A stretch of 64,000 nucleotides of DNA. Source: Procambarus clarkii (Eukaryota > Arthropoda > Malacostraca > Decapoda > Cambaridae). The notes under the pieces are model-generated. The model made no database searches. It was not told the DNA's origin and saw only the letters and a program-made list of their open reading frames with translations. Shown here one piece after another: positions 43,771 through 55,394 of this stretch (position 1 is the stretch's first letter; every line of letters begins with the position of its first letter). A program made the position numbers and the translations under genes. The DNA lies in contig NC_091220.1 of NCBI RefSeq assembly GCF_040958095.1, forward strand, positions 22,172,383-22,236,382, in the 5' to 3' direction.

Positions 43771-46477
43771 TTGGATTAATATCAACTTCCTCTTCCAATT
43801 GCTTTCCATCTGTTCCTCTCCTATTCATGAACTGTTTTCCTCTTTGATTCTTTTTCAGAGTCAATATTTCATTTTTTCGTCTGTCTTGGGTATTTAATTT
43901 TGATCGTTGTTTGGCATCTTTTTGTTTTGTCCCCAAATCTGTTGTTTTATATGTTTTTGATGTTTTTGTTGTTTCCTGTGATGAAACTTTCTGAGAGGAA
44001 ATTGTTTTTAAAATGATTTCATCGCCGATTACATTTAAATACTTCTTTATTATTTGTGTTTCAATAAACCATTTCTTTTCTTGTTCAATATCATCACTGT
44101 TCAATAATGTAAGTAATTTTAAATTGTTATCCTTGTTATCAATAGACACTATTTGGTTTTTGTAAATTTCATCGTCGTTAATGTTAATTTTTTCTCCAAT
44201 CAGTGTTAAACCCTTAATATTATATATAATTGGAAAAACAGAGGGGGTTTGAATAGCTTTCTTTATATTTTGGGAGTTTAATAAAGCTGTTTTCATAGTA
44301 TCGATGTCATATAGGTTTTTTGAAAAATGTAGGTTTAATTGAATAGAAGGCATAGGAATTTTATCGTTTATTACCATAACAAGATTTTTAAAGAACTGGG
44401 CGCAGAATATAAATTTAGAAATATGATTCGAAAGAGAATAGAATAATTGTTTCATTTCATTTTTGGCAACACTATTCCTACAAAATATTTATTTTACTTT
44501 AATCTGATCGAATGCTAATAACAAATACTTTTTTCGGCACTTCTCTGATAGGTAAGCATCGAGTTCATTAATAATAGTTCTGATAATAGAAGTGAACTTT
44601 TCTACTAGAGTTTCATCATAGTCTGAAGAAACGTCAATTGTATTAATCATCGACAAATGTATTTTCGATTCTTTTAATTCAGAAGTCATGACTAACATTT
44701 TAGAATTCATTTCTTTATTTGTTTGTTTTAATATCGAATTTTCTGATTCCTGCATTTGTTGAATGGCTAATATTTTAGAAGTATCACCATATGATTTGCG
44801 AATCACTTGCAAGATAATTACATAAAAATGTTTTATATTTCGTATGCTAAAATCTTTTTTAAGTTCGTTCTGATAAATTGTATATATAATTGTAATAAAA
44901 GTATATACCTTTATAACTTCATAATTTGTTTCTTTTGTATATTTGTATAAATCCTCAAGTTGTTCTATTATCTTTTCTTTAACTAAATCCATAGATGCAA
45001 GTTCATCTACTAACATTTTAGCCAAATAATTTGGTTCTTGTAACTGACGCTTTAAAACAACATTTAAATCAACATAAGGCATTAATTCTTTTTTGTGTTT
45101 TTCTACTATTTCATCAGTAATATTATTTTTGAAACTATTTAGTATATGATTAAATAACCCTCTTTCTTCCTCGTTAGTAAATAATATATTTGCTATATTT
45201 TCCGGTTGTAGATCATTATTATTATAATTACTATTGTTAATAATGTCATTTAACTTAGCAATTCTATTTGTGTGTTCTTGTTGAATATAATTCTTGTGTT
45301 CTGTATTAAAATGATCAATAATCTTTATTATTATTTTTTCAATTAGTTTATTTGTTTCACTTGAATAACTATTATTTATAAACATTATATTTGAAAAACA
45401 TTCAGTTATATCATCATTTGATAATATAGATTTTTTAAAAAAATTAGTAAATAATGTATTATTAAAATTATTTATTGTGTTTATATTCACCAATAATTCC
45501 TTATATTTATTTAGCATTTGGTCCTGAAGTTGTTTATAAGTTTCTTCTTCTTGTTGATGTTTCTCAAGTTCTTTTGTTTTGAGTAATAATAACTCCTCAT
45601 ATTGTCGTTGATGGGCTAGTTTTTGTTCCTCAAGTTGTTTCATATAGATTTTTTCTAGTTCATGTTTTTCATAGTTACATTTCTCAAGTTCATTTTTGTA
45701 AGTTTCTTCTACTTGATGTTTTTCATTAATATGTCTATAACTTTTAGTTAAATCTTCATTTATTCTATTTATTTCTTGTTTTTGTTCAGATAATTGTGTG
45801 GTACATAGTTGTAGGTTTTTATTGAGTTCAACGTTTTTAGATTTTATTTCAGTATTATTTGAATTAGTTAGAATATTTAACTGTTTAATTTGATTATCTA
45901 ATTCTGTTATTTGTTTGTCTTTTTCAGTTAGTTGTTTATCTTTTTCTATATTTCTATTATCTAATTATTTTATTTGTTTGTCTTTTTCCTCAATTTTATC
46001 TTCACGTTCATTTAATTGCTCTAAATTAAATATTTGGGTTTTCAATTCTTCTTCATATTTATTGTTTTCAATTTCTAAATTGTTTATTATATTTTTTTGT
46101 TTTTCTATTTCAGTTGTAAACTTATCAACTTGTTTGTTTAAATCGAGTATTTCGCGTTCTTTTTCTGCTATCGCAGTCTCTAGGAAGTTTTTTTCCATAT
46201 TACACTCATCATATTGTTTATTTAATAAAGCTATGGTTTCCTTTTGTTGATATTGACTTTTAATAAGAGGATATGTTTTAGTTATTAATTTTATGTATCG
46301 ATCAGATAGATCAAATAAATGAAACAATTTATTTAGTAATATGATTGTTCTTGTTTCATCATCATCTTTAGCAGAAACATTGTTTAAATAAGTTTTTATA
46401 TTTATACGTTCTCTTAAACCTGAGGTCCTATCCTCAGGGAAATGTACCATACTAAAAGATTGTTTTAACAATTTCAC
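43724..46477 (-). pseudogene. Long coiled-coil protein, copy B, two in-frame stops
   Basis: A 917-codon frame with TAA stops at 45965-45967 and 44489-44491. The frame is the same throughout. It is paralogous to 29452-32049: the shared N-terminal block includes SGLRERI and SDRYIKLIT, and the shared C-terminal blocks include KFIFCAQFFKNLVMVINDKI and SSQKVSSQETT. A coiled coil (KEREILDLNKQVDKFTTEIE) spans roughly residues 75-330. The C-terminal tail is Lys-rich. Breaks by point mutation only suggest fairly recent decay. The neighbour upstream is the membrane-anchored gene at 46658-47759, so one of the two paralogue pairs is adjacent here. Confidence 0.65.
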
Positions 46478-46657
46478 TCATTTTTTATGGGGTGAGAAAA
46501 AAATACCTATTTTGAAGTCCAATGTTAATTTTATCTTATTGAAATGAAATGAAACTGTCCATCAACCAATGCACATTATATTGAATAGGACATTCAATGT
46601 TGATTTTTCAACATTCAAAATAATTATTTCTTACATTGAATACACGATACCATAATT

Positions 46658-47759
46658 TTACATTCTCTCGAATATTACATTTCTGGACTCATAATCGGAA
46701 ACCATATCAGGGAGGAGTCCTGATCTTCCTCCTGTTTCTTGTTCTTGTTCCGAGATTTCCACATAGATATTAAATTTAATGCTAGCAATGGTTTCTGAGG
46801 AATTAATGTTCTTAGCCACCATTTTACATTCCACCTCATTATTACCATCTTGAAGTTCAAGTTTCATTACCACATATGGTGGTAATGAATTTTCTTTAAT
46901 TGGAAAATCATACTTAGAGAATCCCTGAATAAATATATCTTGACTTGCCGCATGCGTACATGATATCCACAATTTGTCCATGTCGAATTTTTTTCTTTTA
47001 TTATGTGATTTGGTCCATACTGCATTTATATGGTTTTGTAATTTAACATCTTGTATTTCACTTTGATCTGTATAAACATTAGGTTTCAAATCATTAATAT
47101 TCCAAGGAAATATTAAAATAATTTGATTTTTGGTATAATATCCCTTGTCGTAACTTGAATTTTGCCATACATAATTTGCATTATTTGAGACAATATTATT
47201 ATTTAAATATCTGTGGATTTTATTGTAATTTAAAAGGAAGCTATTAAAAGGCTTAATGATTGTATTCTCACTTTCGATTCTATTCTTAGGATTATACGAA
47301 ATTGGTGATTTAGGAATATTTACAAGACCTTTATAGGTATTTATATCTCTGATAAACGGGGAGAATAATGATTCCAACTTTGAGATGATTATATTAGATT
47401 CTTCAGAGGACTGTTGTTGTTGTTGTTGTTGAACTGATGGTGGATGGTAATGTTGTTTCTTGAAGTACTTCAGAGGACGTTGTTGTTGTTGTTGTTGTTG
47501 GACTGATGGTGGTTTGTAATGTTTCAGAGAATTTTGTTGTTGTTGGACTGATGGTGGATTGTAATGTTGTTTCATGAGTAAGTTCAGAGAATTTTGTTGC
47601 TTGACTGTTGACGGAATGGTATGTTTCTTGATTAGAGGACTCTGGAATCGGATCATTTCTGATAGCCTTACTGAAATTGATACGTTTTCCGCGTAAATAA
47701 ATAATTATTATAACGACTATAATTAGGATTATAGGAACTAAAATTCGTATTAACCCCAT
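46658..47759 (-). pseudogene. N-terminally membrane-anchored viral-like protein, frameshifted
   Basis: A frame from 47759 begins MGLIRILVPIILIIVVIIII, a signal-anchor helix, followed by a Thr/Ser-rich stalk. The rest of the protein is in another frame (46658-47656). The switch lies within CAA/GTT-type repeats (about 47410-47650), which encode poly-Gln in one frame and poly-Thr in the other. The body (GYYTKNQIILIFPWN, SCTHAASQDIF, EVECKM) matches the gene at 3-1199. The topology, short inside, one helix, large outside, resembles the anchored entry-complex (PIF-type) proteins of nudi-, baculo- and nimaviruses, but I see no specific PIF signature. Confidence 0.58.
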
Positions 47760-47799
47760 TGCTACTTTTTTCTTTTTTTCCTATTGTTTTTTAGTTATA

Positions 47800-47997
47800 A
47801 TAAATTCATAAAAAAATTATTTTAACAGAATATCAAACATATGCTGGTTTGAACCCCCAAAAGGATTGATTAACGGTTATAATTATATTTTTTGAACAAT
47901 AAGTTTTACAATTAGACCAGCAGGTATTGTTATTATAAACAACGCTATGAACAATAAACTAAACTATATCATCTGATAATATTAAACTATACTTGTC

Positions 47998-48037
<40 letters not shown>

Positions 48038-48073
48038 CATTTGTTTCTTTAAAAAAATAGAAGTTTAATAATA
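47800..48073. other. Divergent intergenic region with ATT microsatellite
   Basis: (ATT)n at about 48002-48032 between two diverging viral-like genes. No gene. Confidence 0.5.
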
Positions 48074-48922
48074 ATGGAAAATTGTTTTTTATTAGCTTTT
48101 AATTATATACAAACTTTTTCTGAATCGAATGGATATGTCCATAAACGACATATCCTATACGAAGCCTCTGCTTCAGTAGTAAATATGGATAATGGTTATT
48201 GTTATGTAGATAAATCGGTCTTTCATTTCCCCTTCAAATGCATTGATAGGTATCTAGATATAAATACAAAAACGAACAAAGATGAAATAACAGATGAAGA
48301 ATTAAACCAAAATCAAGAATTAAATAACTTAAGCGAATGTCTAGAAACTCTGGTGTCAGAATATGATATAAAATATGTCTAGGTCTATGGAAATAATCAA
48401 ATCTTATTCCAATTACCTGTTTTACAAAATCTGGCAGTCTTCGATATCCGAAATAAGAACATCCACACATTTGGAGACAAAATAACAATAAATAAATCTT
48501 TTAATGAATCTCGAAATGTATTATACCGTCGGGGTAATATTTATACATTTCCACCAGTTTTACATAAGATTACAAATCTTTGTCATTTACTCGCCCAAAA
48601 TTTGATTAATGGATACCAGGATTCCACAAACAGTATTACCTTCTATACCACAAATAAAATCAGCAATAATGATCTACAGTGTAATTTTCATTTAGAAGGT
48701 GAGAGTAGTTCAACTTGTGCTTGTCTGTTGAATGAAATAAACCGCCTTACTCTTATGTTCATATCGGCTAGTCAAGAGCTATATACGACAGAATATAAAG
48801 ATTACATTAATAGTAATCATAGGGATAAGGAACGAATGTGCCAATATATGGCTGAACGTGAAGTCAAATACAAACTGCAAGCGCTGGTGCTCAGTATGGT
48901 TTGGCCCGAGAAAATACATTAG
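48074..48922 (+). pseudogene. Unassigned viral-like gene, one in-frame TAG
   Basis: A 282-codon frame starting MENCFLLAFNYIQTF, with a TAG at 48380-48382 and open frame on both sides. The second part includes NLCHLLAQNLINGYQD and a Cys cluster CACLLNEINRL. It is divergent from the membrane-anchored gene. No family recognised. A single nonsense change in an otherwise open frame fits the decay pattern of the other genes. Confidence 0.55.
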
Positions 48923-48941
48923 CAATGTAGGAGAAACATAA

Positions 48942-49133
48942 ATGGATGTAGGCGTAACAATTCTAAACTCTCTTGTTAAAAATAAATATAACTGGATTCA
49001 ATGGGAGGTTAGGAATTTTAACAAACACATAATGAAGCAAACAAGGGTGAATCATCAAGATTCATATATCATAGCAAATATTCTGATCTTTTTAGGGTAT
49101 GAAGAAACACATAATATATGTAAACTACCATAA
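48942..49133 (+). CDS. Small open frame after the TAG-broken gene
   Basis: 63 residues (MDVGVTILNSLVKNKYNW start, ends NICKLP). Same strand, 20 bp downstream of the previous gene. Composition is compatible with a viral gene but no motif is seen. Confidence 0.3.
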   Translation: MDVGVTILNSLVKNKYNWIQWEVRNFNKHIMKQTRVNHQDSYIIANILIFLGYEETHNICKLP

Positions 49134-49302
49134 CAACAATCCTGAAACATTTCATGCTAAGAAGATAATAAAACTAAATTATTTTCAAATGCATGACTTA
49201 GGAAAGAACCTGGGACATTGTTTAGCTTAACAATATGAAAGATGCAAGAATAAGGATTTTTTTTTTCAATGGTCACAGAGGGTTGACATGTTTCATTCCA
49301 TA

Positions 49303-49340
49303 TTAATTCCACTGTAATTTTCATTAAATAAAAGTGTGCA
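49303..49340 (+). terminator. Conserved poly(A)-signal motif, plus-strand copy
   Basis: ATTCCACTGTAATTTTCATT followed by AAATAAAAGTGTGC. Matches the minus-strand copies at 40.3-40.5 kb and probably ended another cassette gene whose body is lost. Confidence 0.55.
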
Positions 49341-49480
49341 TGTTTTTATTTTTTTAAATTTTGCCTTGGTATTTATTATTCAGTGTATTCAGTGTAGGTT
49401 ATCGAAAGGGCAGGACTGTATGGGACATATGTTGTTTTCGTTGTGTTTGTGAATTGCCTAGATAAACTAGATAGTAATAA

Positions 49481-49653
49481 GTACCACATAAAAGTCCCGG
49501 TTCTGACTAATAGCTGGTTGCCGGAAGCACTGTGTTAGCTGAGCCACATATATAAATATCCGTGGCCACTCTCACTACATCCACTAACGGACGGCCATCC
49601 AGCCAGCCCAACACACACGCTTTGCTGCCCTTCCAAGAAAAAGTTGTACGAAG
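49481..49653 (+). promoter_or_regulatory. Recurring promoter/5' leader cassette, copy B
   Basis: GTACCACATAAAAGTCCCGG, AGCTGGTTGCCGGAAGCAC, TGTGTTAGCTGAGCC, TATA box CATATATAAATATC (49547), CGTGGCCACTCTCACTACAT, CTTTGCTGCCCTTCCAAG and AAAAAGTTGTACGAAG just before the ATG at 49654. This is the most complete copy. Confidence 0.75.
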
Positions 49654-49839
49654 ATGCTTTCCCAGATTAACCCTAGGCAGAGACAAGCTGAGTTGATTAA
49701 AAACTTGAAAAGAATGGAAACACTCTTGAAGAAGAAAAAGAAAGAGTTGATTTACCTCAAGAACGAGAATAAGATGTTAACACAGAAGAATGTTGTTATC
49801 TACCAGAAGTTTCCACCAACCAACAAGAGAGTGAACTAG
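49654..49839 (+). CDS. Small coiled-coil protein of cassette family, copy B
   Basis: 61 residues: MLSQINPRQRQAELIKNL, a very basic helix with KKKKKELIYL and a C-terminal PPTNKRVN. The start aligns with that of the copy at 40710-41111, which fixes the ATG. It is shorter because the KQNNTD repeat region is missing. A partial duplication of its second half follows immediately (see next entry). Function unknown. Confidence 0.55.
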   Translation: MLSQINPRQRQAELIKNLKRMETLLKKKKKELIYLKNENKMLTQKNVVIYQKFPPTNKRVN

Positions 49840-49960
49840 AAAATAGAATATATAAGTGGGGAAGAAAAAGAAAGAGTTGTTTTACCTCAAGAACGAGCGT
49901 AAGATGTTAACACAGAAGATTCCACCAACCAACAAGAGAGTGAACTAGAAAATAGAATAT
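49730..49960 (+). repeat. 132-bp partial tandem duplication of cassette gene
   Basis: GAAGAAAAAGAAAGAGTTG, CTCAAGAACGAG and AAGATGTTAACACAGAAG at 49730-49790 recur at about 49862-49918. The shared end CCACCAACCAACAAGAGAGT also recurs. Confidence 0.85.
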
Positions 49961-50023
49961 CCACTATTATTAAAGTGTTTATAATAAATAAACATTGTTT
50001 ATTTGAATGCCTTAATGTTTGTT

Positions 50024-50024
<1 letters not shown>

Positions 50025-50071
<47 letters not shown>
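50025..50071. repeat. (GT)n microsatellite
   Basis: About 22 GT units. Confidence 0.95.
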
Positions 50072-50072
<1 letters not shown>

Positions 50073-50079
50073 CAGATTT

Positions 50080-50690
50080 AACCTTGTTTGTGTTAATATG
50101 CTATAAAGTTTGTGTGAAGAGGCTCTGGGAAAATCCCAGCAAACACAGAACGTTTGTGGACGTTTTTAAATGGTTCCACAAAGGTAATACTGTAACTTTT
50201 GACATAAATACGTATATCTGATGTTCTTAAAACCAAAGGATATAACTAAAAACATTTATTCATGAGACACAGTTTTTTAAGATTTATGTAAAAATTTAAA
50301 AATAATAGTAAATGCTATGGAATTATAATGTTTTCATGCTTTATATTTAAGAATAAATAATTTTCAGTCAACATTTAGTTTTTTTTTGTTTACTTTCTGT
50401 AAAGCTATCCAGTTTACGTTCTTATAACTTAAATATAACATTTATATGACGTCAGTGTAACGTTATTTACACGACATCATTACGTTATTATGATGTTATA
50501 TTAACGTATAATTCCTGTGTGAAAACCAGAATATATATTGAACTTTATGTTTTAAACCTTGTAAAGTTATCATAAAACTTGGAATAAGACGGTAAGCATG
50601 CTTTACTTATGAAAATATACAAACAAATCAACAAAAACATTTTAACATAAAAAACATGAACATAACATAAATTAACAGCATGCATGGGAG
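50080..50690. other. Repeat-like AT-rich stretch
   Basis: Contains an ACGTTAT/ATAACGT-rich segment (about 50440-50515) with local inverted similarity. No gene seen. Confidence 0.4.
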
Positions 50691-50734
50691 TTAATTGGAA
50701 CTCTGTAATATTGCATACATGAACCTTAAGGTAC

Positions 50735-50960
50735 AAACCCAGTGTATTTACCCATGCAGTTCTTTCCTAAATCTAAATTTTTCCAATTTTTACACTTTGT
50801 TTCGAGTTCTGTCTTGTGTTGCTACTTTTAATACCCCATTAATGTCCCCTTTCTTATGTCCATTCATCCCATTGTGCACCTCTACCATATGTCACTCCTA
50901 ATTCTTTGCTTTTCTAGAGAATGTAATATAAGCTTTGACAATCTTTCTTCATATGACAGG
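50735..50960 (-). mobile_element. Probable LINE fragment
   Basis: Sequence with AATTTTTACACTTTGTTTCG and TTTCTAGAGAATGTAATATA has the look of an anciently decayed retroelement, like other repeats in this part. No intact frame. Confidence 0.35.
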
Positions 50961-51129
50961 TTAACAGGTAGAACAAAGATTACCATTTATATATGGATAA
51001 CTATTGTAAGTCGGTTTGAATGAGTGAATTGCTGCTTGAAGATAGGTATATACACGTGTGGTACTATCAGATTGCATCGTGGTGAGCCTAAAACCCTTCA
51101 GATCCAAGCAAAGCGTAAAATGCCAGCAG

Positions 51130-51860
51130 ATACAATTGTGAACACATTGATACCAAAATGAAAGACATATGACGAGAATTGAGGTAACCAAAGTGAAAAG
51201 AATATTGACATTACATTGCACTAGAGTGCTCCTGGGTTACTTTCTCTGTTTTGTGCGGATGGTCCGCCGTGCTTTCATCACGTCAGCGGGTGGAGCACGC
51301 TGCTGTTTTTTACATTTCATGCATATATTCCAGTTGGAAATTCTATTGCGAACACATTGATACCAAAATGAAAGACCTAGGATGACAATTGAGGTGACCA
51401 GAATGAAAAGAGTGTATACATTTTATCGCTCTTGTGCGCTCCCTGGTAACACGCTCTCGCTTTCTCTGTTTGTTGCGGATGGTAAGCCGGGCTTTTGGAG
51501 TTTATATGCCTTTAGTCCTGTAGAGAATTCTATTGCGAACACATTGATGCTAAATTGAAAAACCTAGGATGAGAATTGAGGTAACAAAGTTGAAAAGGGT
51601 ATACACTTTTCAGTATTATCACGCTCTCTAATGTAATGAGAGTTGCCTGAGGGTGGCTCAGCTTTCTTTTTCTGGTACCCTTGGCCTACATTCACCTTGT
51701 CGGCGGGTGGAGCGCGCTACTGTCTTTGACATTATATGCACATAGTTCTGTTGGGAATTCTATTGCGAACGCATTGATACCAAAATGAAAGACATAGGAC
51801 GAGAATTAAGGTGACAAAGTTGAAAAGAGTATACACTTTTCAGTATTTCCGCACACTACC
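51130..51860 (+). repeat. Tandem/dispersed repeat, four units of about 190-230 bp
   Basis: AATTCTATTGCGAACACATT followed by GATACCAAAATGAAAGACCT, then AATTGAGGT(A/G)AC and AAAAGAGTATACA, starts near 51130, 51341, 51528 and 51759. A reverse match (AATGTGTTCGCAATAGAAT) lies at 55137. Confidence 0.85.
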
Positions 51861-51869
51861 AGGGAATGT

Positions 51870-52230
51870 CCAAAAAAAAAAAATGGAGAGAGTGGAGGGG
51901 TAACTTGCCCAAAACGCGAAAGTGTTTGGGGAGATTAACTTTCGTTCAATACTATTATGCAAGAGGAGCGACACATCTATGGTTCATCCAATAAAATCAG
52001 CAGACTTCTAGATGTTACTACTGCTCGGCTTAGACTCGGTTACAAGTATTTCTGGGAATTCTCATTATCTGCCGATGTAGACCTGACCAAATGTTAACTG
52101 TCAACAAAATTATTCGCACACCCTCCGTCACTATGTGATAGTGAATTCAGAGACAATTCTATAACCAATGTACCAACGATGTGTCAATATTTCATTCAAA
52201 ATGATCTGGTATAAGAAATTTTAGCCAAAT
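51870..52230. other. Spacer
   Basis: No gene seen. It contains unique-looking sequence with a short poly-A. Confidence 0.35.
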
Positions 52231-52234
52231 ATCC

Positions 52235-52590
52235 CCAGTTTGCTAACTGTAAGTAGTAACAAAGCGATTGTAACCTATCCACCGCTGCCCACTGGATGGG
52301 GGGCGGTGTGCAGGACAAACATATCAATTGTGACACTAGCTCTCCACATATGTCAGTTGCTTAATTTAGAAACTGTACTTGTGATCGATCTCGAACCCAT
52401 TGTTGATGTGACGACTTATACTGAATTTTGTAACTAGCTCATCAAGATTGTAACTTGCTTAGCTAAATGAATTGTGGGGTTCAGTCCCTGAGCCCATTAT
52501 GTGCCTCTGTAACCCTTTCCACTACCGCCCACAAGATGGGTATGGGGTGCATAATAAATGAACTAAACTAACTTTAAGGCATCCTGAAAG
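52235..52590 (+). mobile_element. Retroelement tail repeat, copy 1
   Basis: Ends CCCATTATGTGCCTCTGTAA, a CCGCCCAC(A/G)(A/G)GATGGG block and GGGTATGGGGTGCATAATAA. The same block occurs at 55395-55545 (copy 2). It probably represents the 3' end of a LINE or SINE family. Confidence 0.7.
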
Positions 52591-52609
52591 AAAGCTTGGA
52601 GGGCTTGAA

Positions 52610-52810
52610 AAATTGCAGAACGAAGCCGTGAGGATAATCCTTGGGTACCTTCGTACCACAAAGATACTTAATATGAGAAAGGAACTTAATATTCCGAGCG
52701 TTGTTTATCGTGTTACTGAAAATAACTGTCAAATTGGTATAAAAATGCTTAGGCTAGCTTATCCTAACCCTTGCACAGAAGCCCTCCAGAATTTCTTTAT
52801 TGAATGTTGA
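52610..52810 (+). mobile_element. LINE fragment, C-terminal part of RT protein
   Basis: Encodes LQNEAVRIILG and a following block closely similar to 54395-54456 (LQNEALKIILGCP). This is a typical LINE pol C-terminal segment. Confidence 0.6.
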
Positions 52811-54975
52811 AAACAACCCTCAAGTTGACTATTTCCGTAACAGCATGCACTCCTGTATGCTAATCCCCACAATCACCAAGCCCACCCGAGTCACTCAAAC
52901 ATCTGCCACTACCCTGGGTCACCTTTGGACTAATATAACAGCTCCCCTTACATCTGGGGTAATTTATGACAGAACAACTGACCACTATCCTACTTTCCTC
53001 ATAGCAAACATTGACACATCACCACCAGAAACCAAAAAACTTTCATTCAGGCTACATAGTGAATCAGCTTTAGGCAATCTCTCTAATGCACTTCACAATA
53101 TTAACTGGGAATCTGAATTTAATAATTCACAGGATATAAACTCATCAACTAATCTCTTTCTCTCCAAAACTCTAAGCCTCTACAACACTCACTGTCCCCT
53201 CCTTACCAAACAAGTAACTGATAAAAGAAAAAATAACCCGTGGCTCACAAGTGGCATAATTAAATCAATCAACAAAAAACATGAATACGAAAAGAAATTT
53301 AGGAGTGGCCTAATTCCAATGGAAGTAGTTAAAAGGTACTCATCAGTGCTTACCAGTATCATAAGAAAAGCAAAACTTTCATACTATGAGACTAGATTCA
53401 AAGAAGCAAAAGGCAACATGAAAAGCACATGGAATACCATCTCTAACATCCTGGGAACTAAACAACACTCCCACAACCAGATAACACTCTCTAAGGATGG
53501 CCTTACACTGTCATCTGACTTAGAAATGGCGAATGAATTTAATAGCTTCTTTTCGTCGATTGGTGCTAACCTTGCAAGTAAAATCCCACAGACTCAGACA
53601 CATATCAACACATATCTCTCAGGCAGCTATCCAAACTCTCTTCTCCTCTCACCAGTCAGCCCGTCAGATGTTGTGTCCATCATACACTCACTAAAAACCA
53701 AAGCTGGGAACATCAGTGAAATCCCATCCATTGTATACAAGAGCGCCTCCCATGCCCTTGCACCACCTATAGCTCTGCTGTTCAACAAATCCCTTGAGTG
53801 TCATACCTTCCCTGATATCCTTAAAAACGCAAGAGTAACGCCAGTTCATAAAGGAGGTAATCCGTCAGACATAAACAACTACAGACCAATATCAAACCTA
53901 CCCATACTATCAAAAATATTTGAAAAAATTTTCTACAAACAGCTCTACTCCTATCTCGTAAAATTCGACATTCTTAGCCCCTGTCAGTTAGGCTTCCGCT
54001 CTCAAAAGAGTACCAACGATGCAATTATTAGTCTCCTTGATATAATTGACTCTGCCCTTGACAAAAATTAGTTTAGTTATATCTCAGCAGAGGAAACAAA
54101 GATACTAAACGGGTGTCCACCCAGGCAGGGAGGAGCTGTTCGCAAGATGCAACTGTATGATGGCTCCCAGCTTGACTATGTTAACAGATTCAAATACCTT
54201 GGTCTTGTATTGTCCTGTTGTATTCAGACTCTGTCGTCAGTATAATGAGAGGCTCCATAAGCCCTCTTCGAGATGTTGCAGGTTATCACTCAGGCTATGG
54301 TGCCAATGTCACAATTGTCAAAATGATGTACCTTGCATACATCAGATCTTTAGTGGATTATGTTGCATCTCTGCTTGCATTGATGACTGAAAGAAAGCTT
54401 AAAGGGCTTGAAAACTTGCAGAACGAAGCCTTGAAGATAATCCTTGGATGTCCCTAGTACCACATAGATACTTAACATGAGGAAGGAACTTAATATTAAC
54501 TTAATAATAGAATATGAGTGCATATTCTACTGCATTACTATTTGTAATGATCCTCATGTTGTGCTTCAGTAATCCAATGTATAACCCTGAGATGTTTTCC
54601 TAATTGTACTTAGGATTCCTTGTTCATTATTGTGTATTGTTCTGATCTGCTTTTGTGTCGAAAATTCTTGCATCGTACCTGTAAACAATTTTTTGACAAT
54701 TTTACTGTAATTATCCTACTTAAAATCATCTGTACTTGTAAAGTAAAGCTGTAATGTACCTGTTAAACACTTTTTATCAATTTTACATTTAATTATTTCT
54801 CTAAAACTTTGTTTAAGAATTTGCTCAAAGATTAGTTTAAGGACTTGCCCGAAACGCTATATATGCAAGCTAGTGGTTTTACAAGATTATAATTCTAACT
54901 TAAGCTCTATATGTTGTCTCTTAACCCCCAATGTACGTTCTTGTATATATATAAATAAATAAAATAAATAAATAA
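52810..54975 (+). mobile_element. CR1/Jockey-like LINE copy C, composite
   Basis: An open frame of about 420 codons (52810-54071) covers the end of the endonuclease and the first part of the reverse transcriptase (TPVHKGGNPSDINNYRPISN, LGFRSQKSTNDAI). It then breaks into a fragment of a different LINE at about 54090-54460 (FKYLGLVLS, YIRSLVDYVASLL). The 3' tail (54570-54975) returns to the family mark TTGCCCGAAACGCTATATAT and ends in an AAATAAAT simple tail. It is therefore a chimera or nested insertion. Same family as copies A and B. Confidence 0.85.
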
Positions 54976-55251
54976 CGAGGGATCGAGGCATTAATGCGCA
55001 GTACGTGCTTCCCTCATCTGTGACGTCACAGCGCCATCTGACGACAGCATAAACACAGGCGGCCATTTTATGTTCCACCAAGATTAAAAAAAAAAAATAA
55101 TTTTGCCCCGAGGGGCGAGTTTATTGGGCAGCGGCCAATGTGTTCGCAATAGAATGTTCTACAAGAACATGTATAAAATAAGTGACACAGAGATTATTGA
55201 TGTGTGTATTTGTGTGGGTGATTATAAATATGTATGTGTATGTATATATGT

Positions 55252-55366
<115 letters not shown>

Positions 55367-55394
55367 AGAGTGTGTACATGTATATATAACATTA

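Noticed and set aside
46658-47759. Naming the anchored protein as a specific PIF (entry) protein
   Set aside because: The topology fits, but no PIF-specific cysteine pattern or motif can be recognised by eye.
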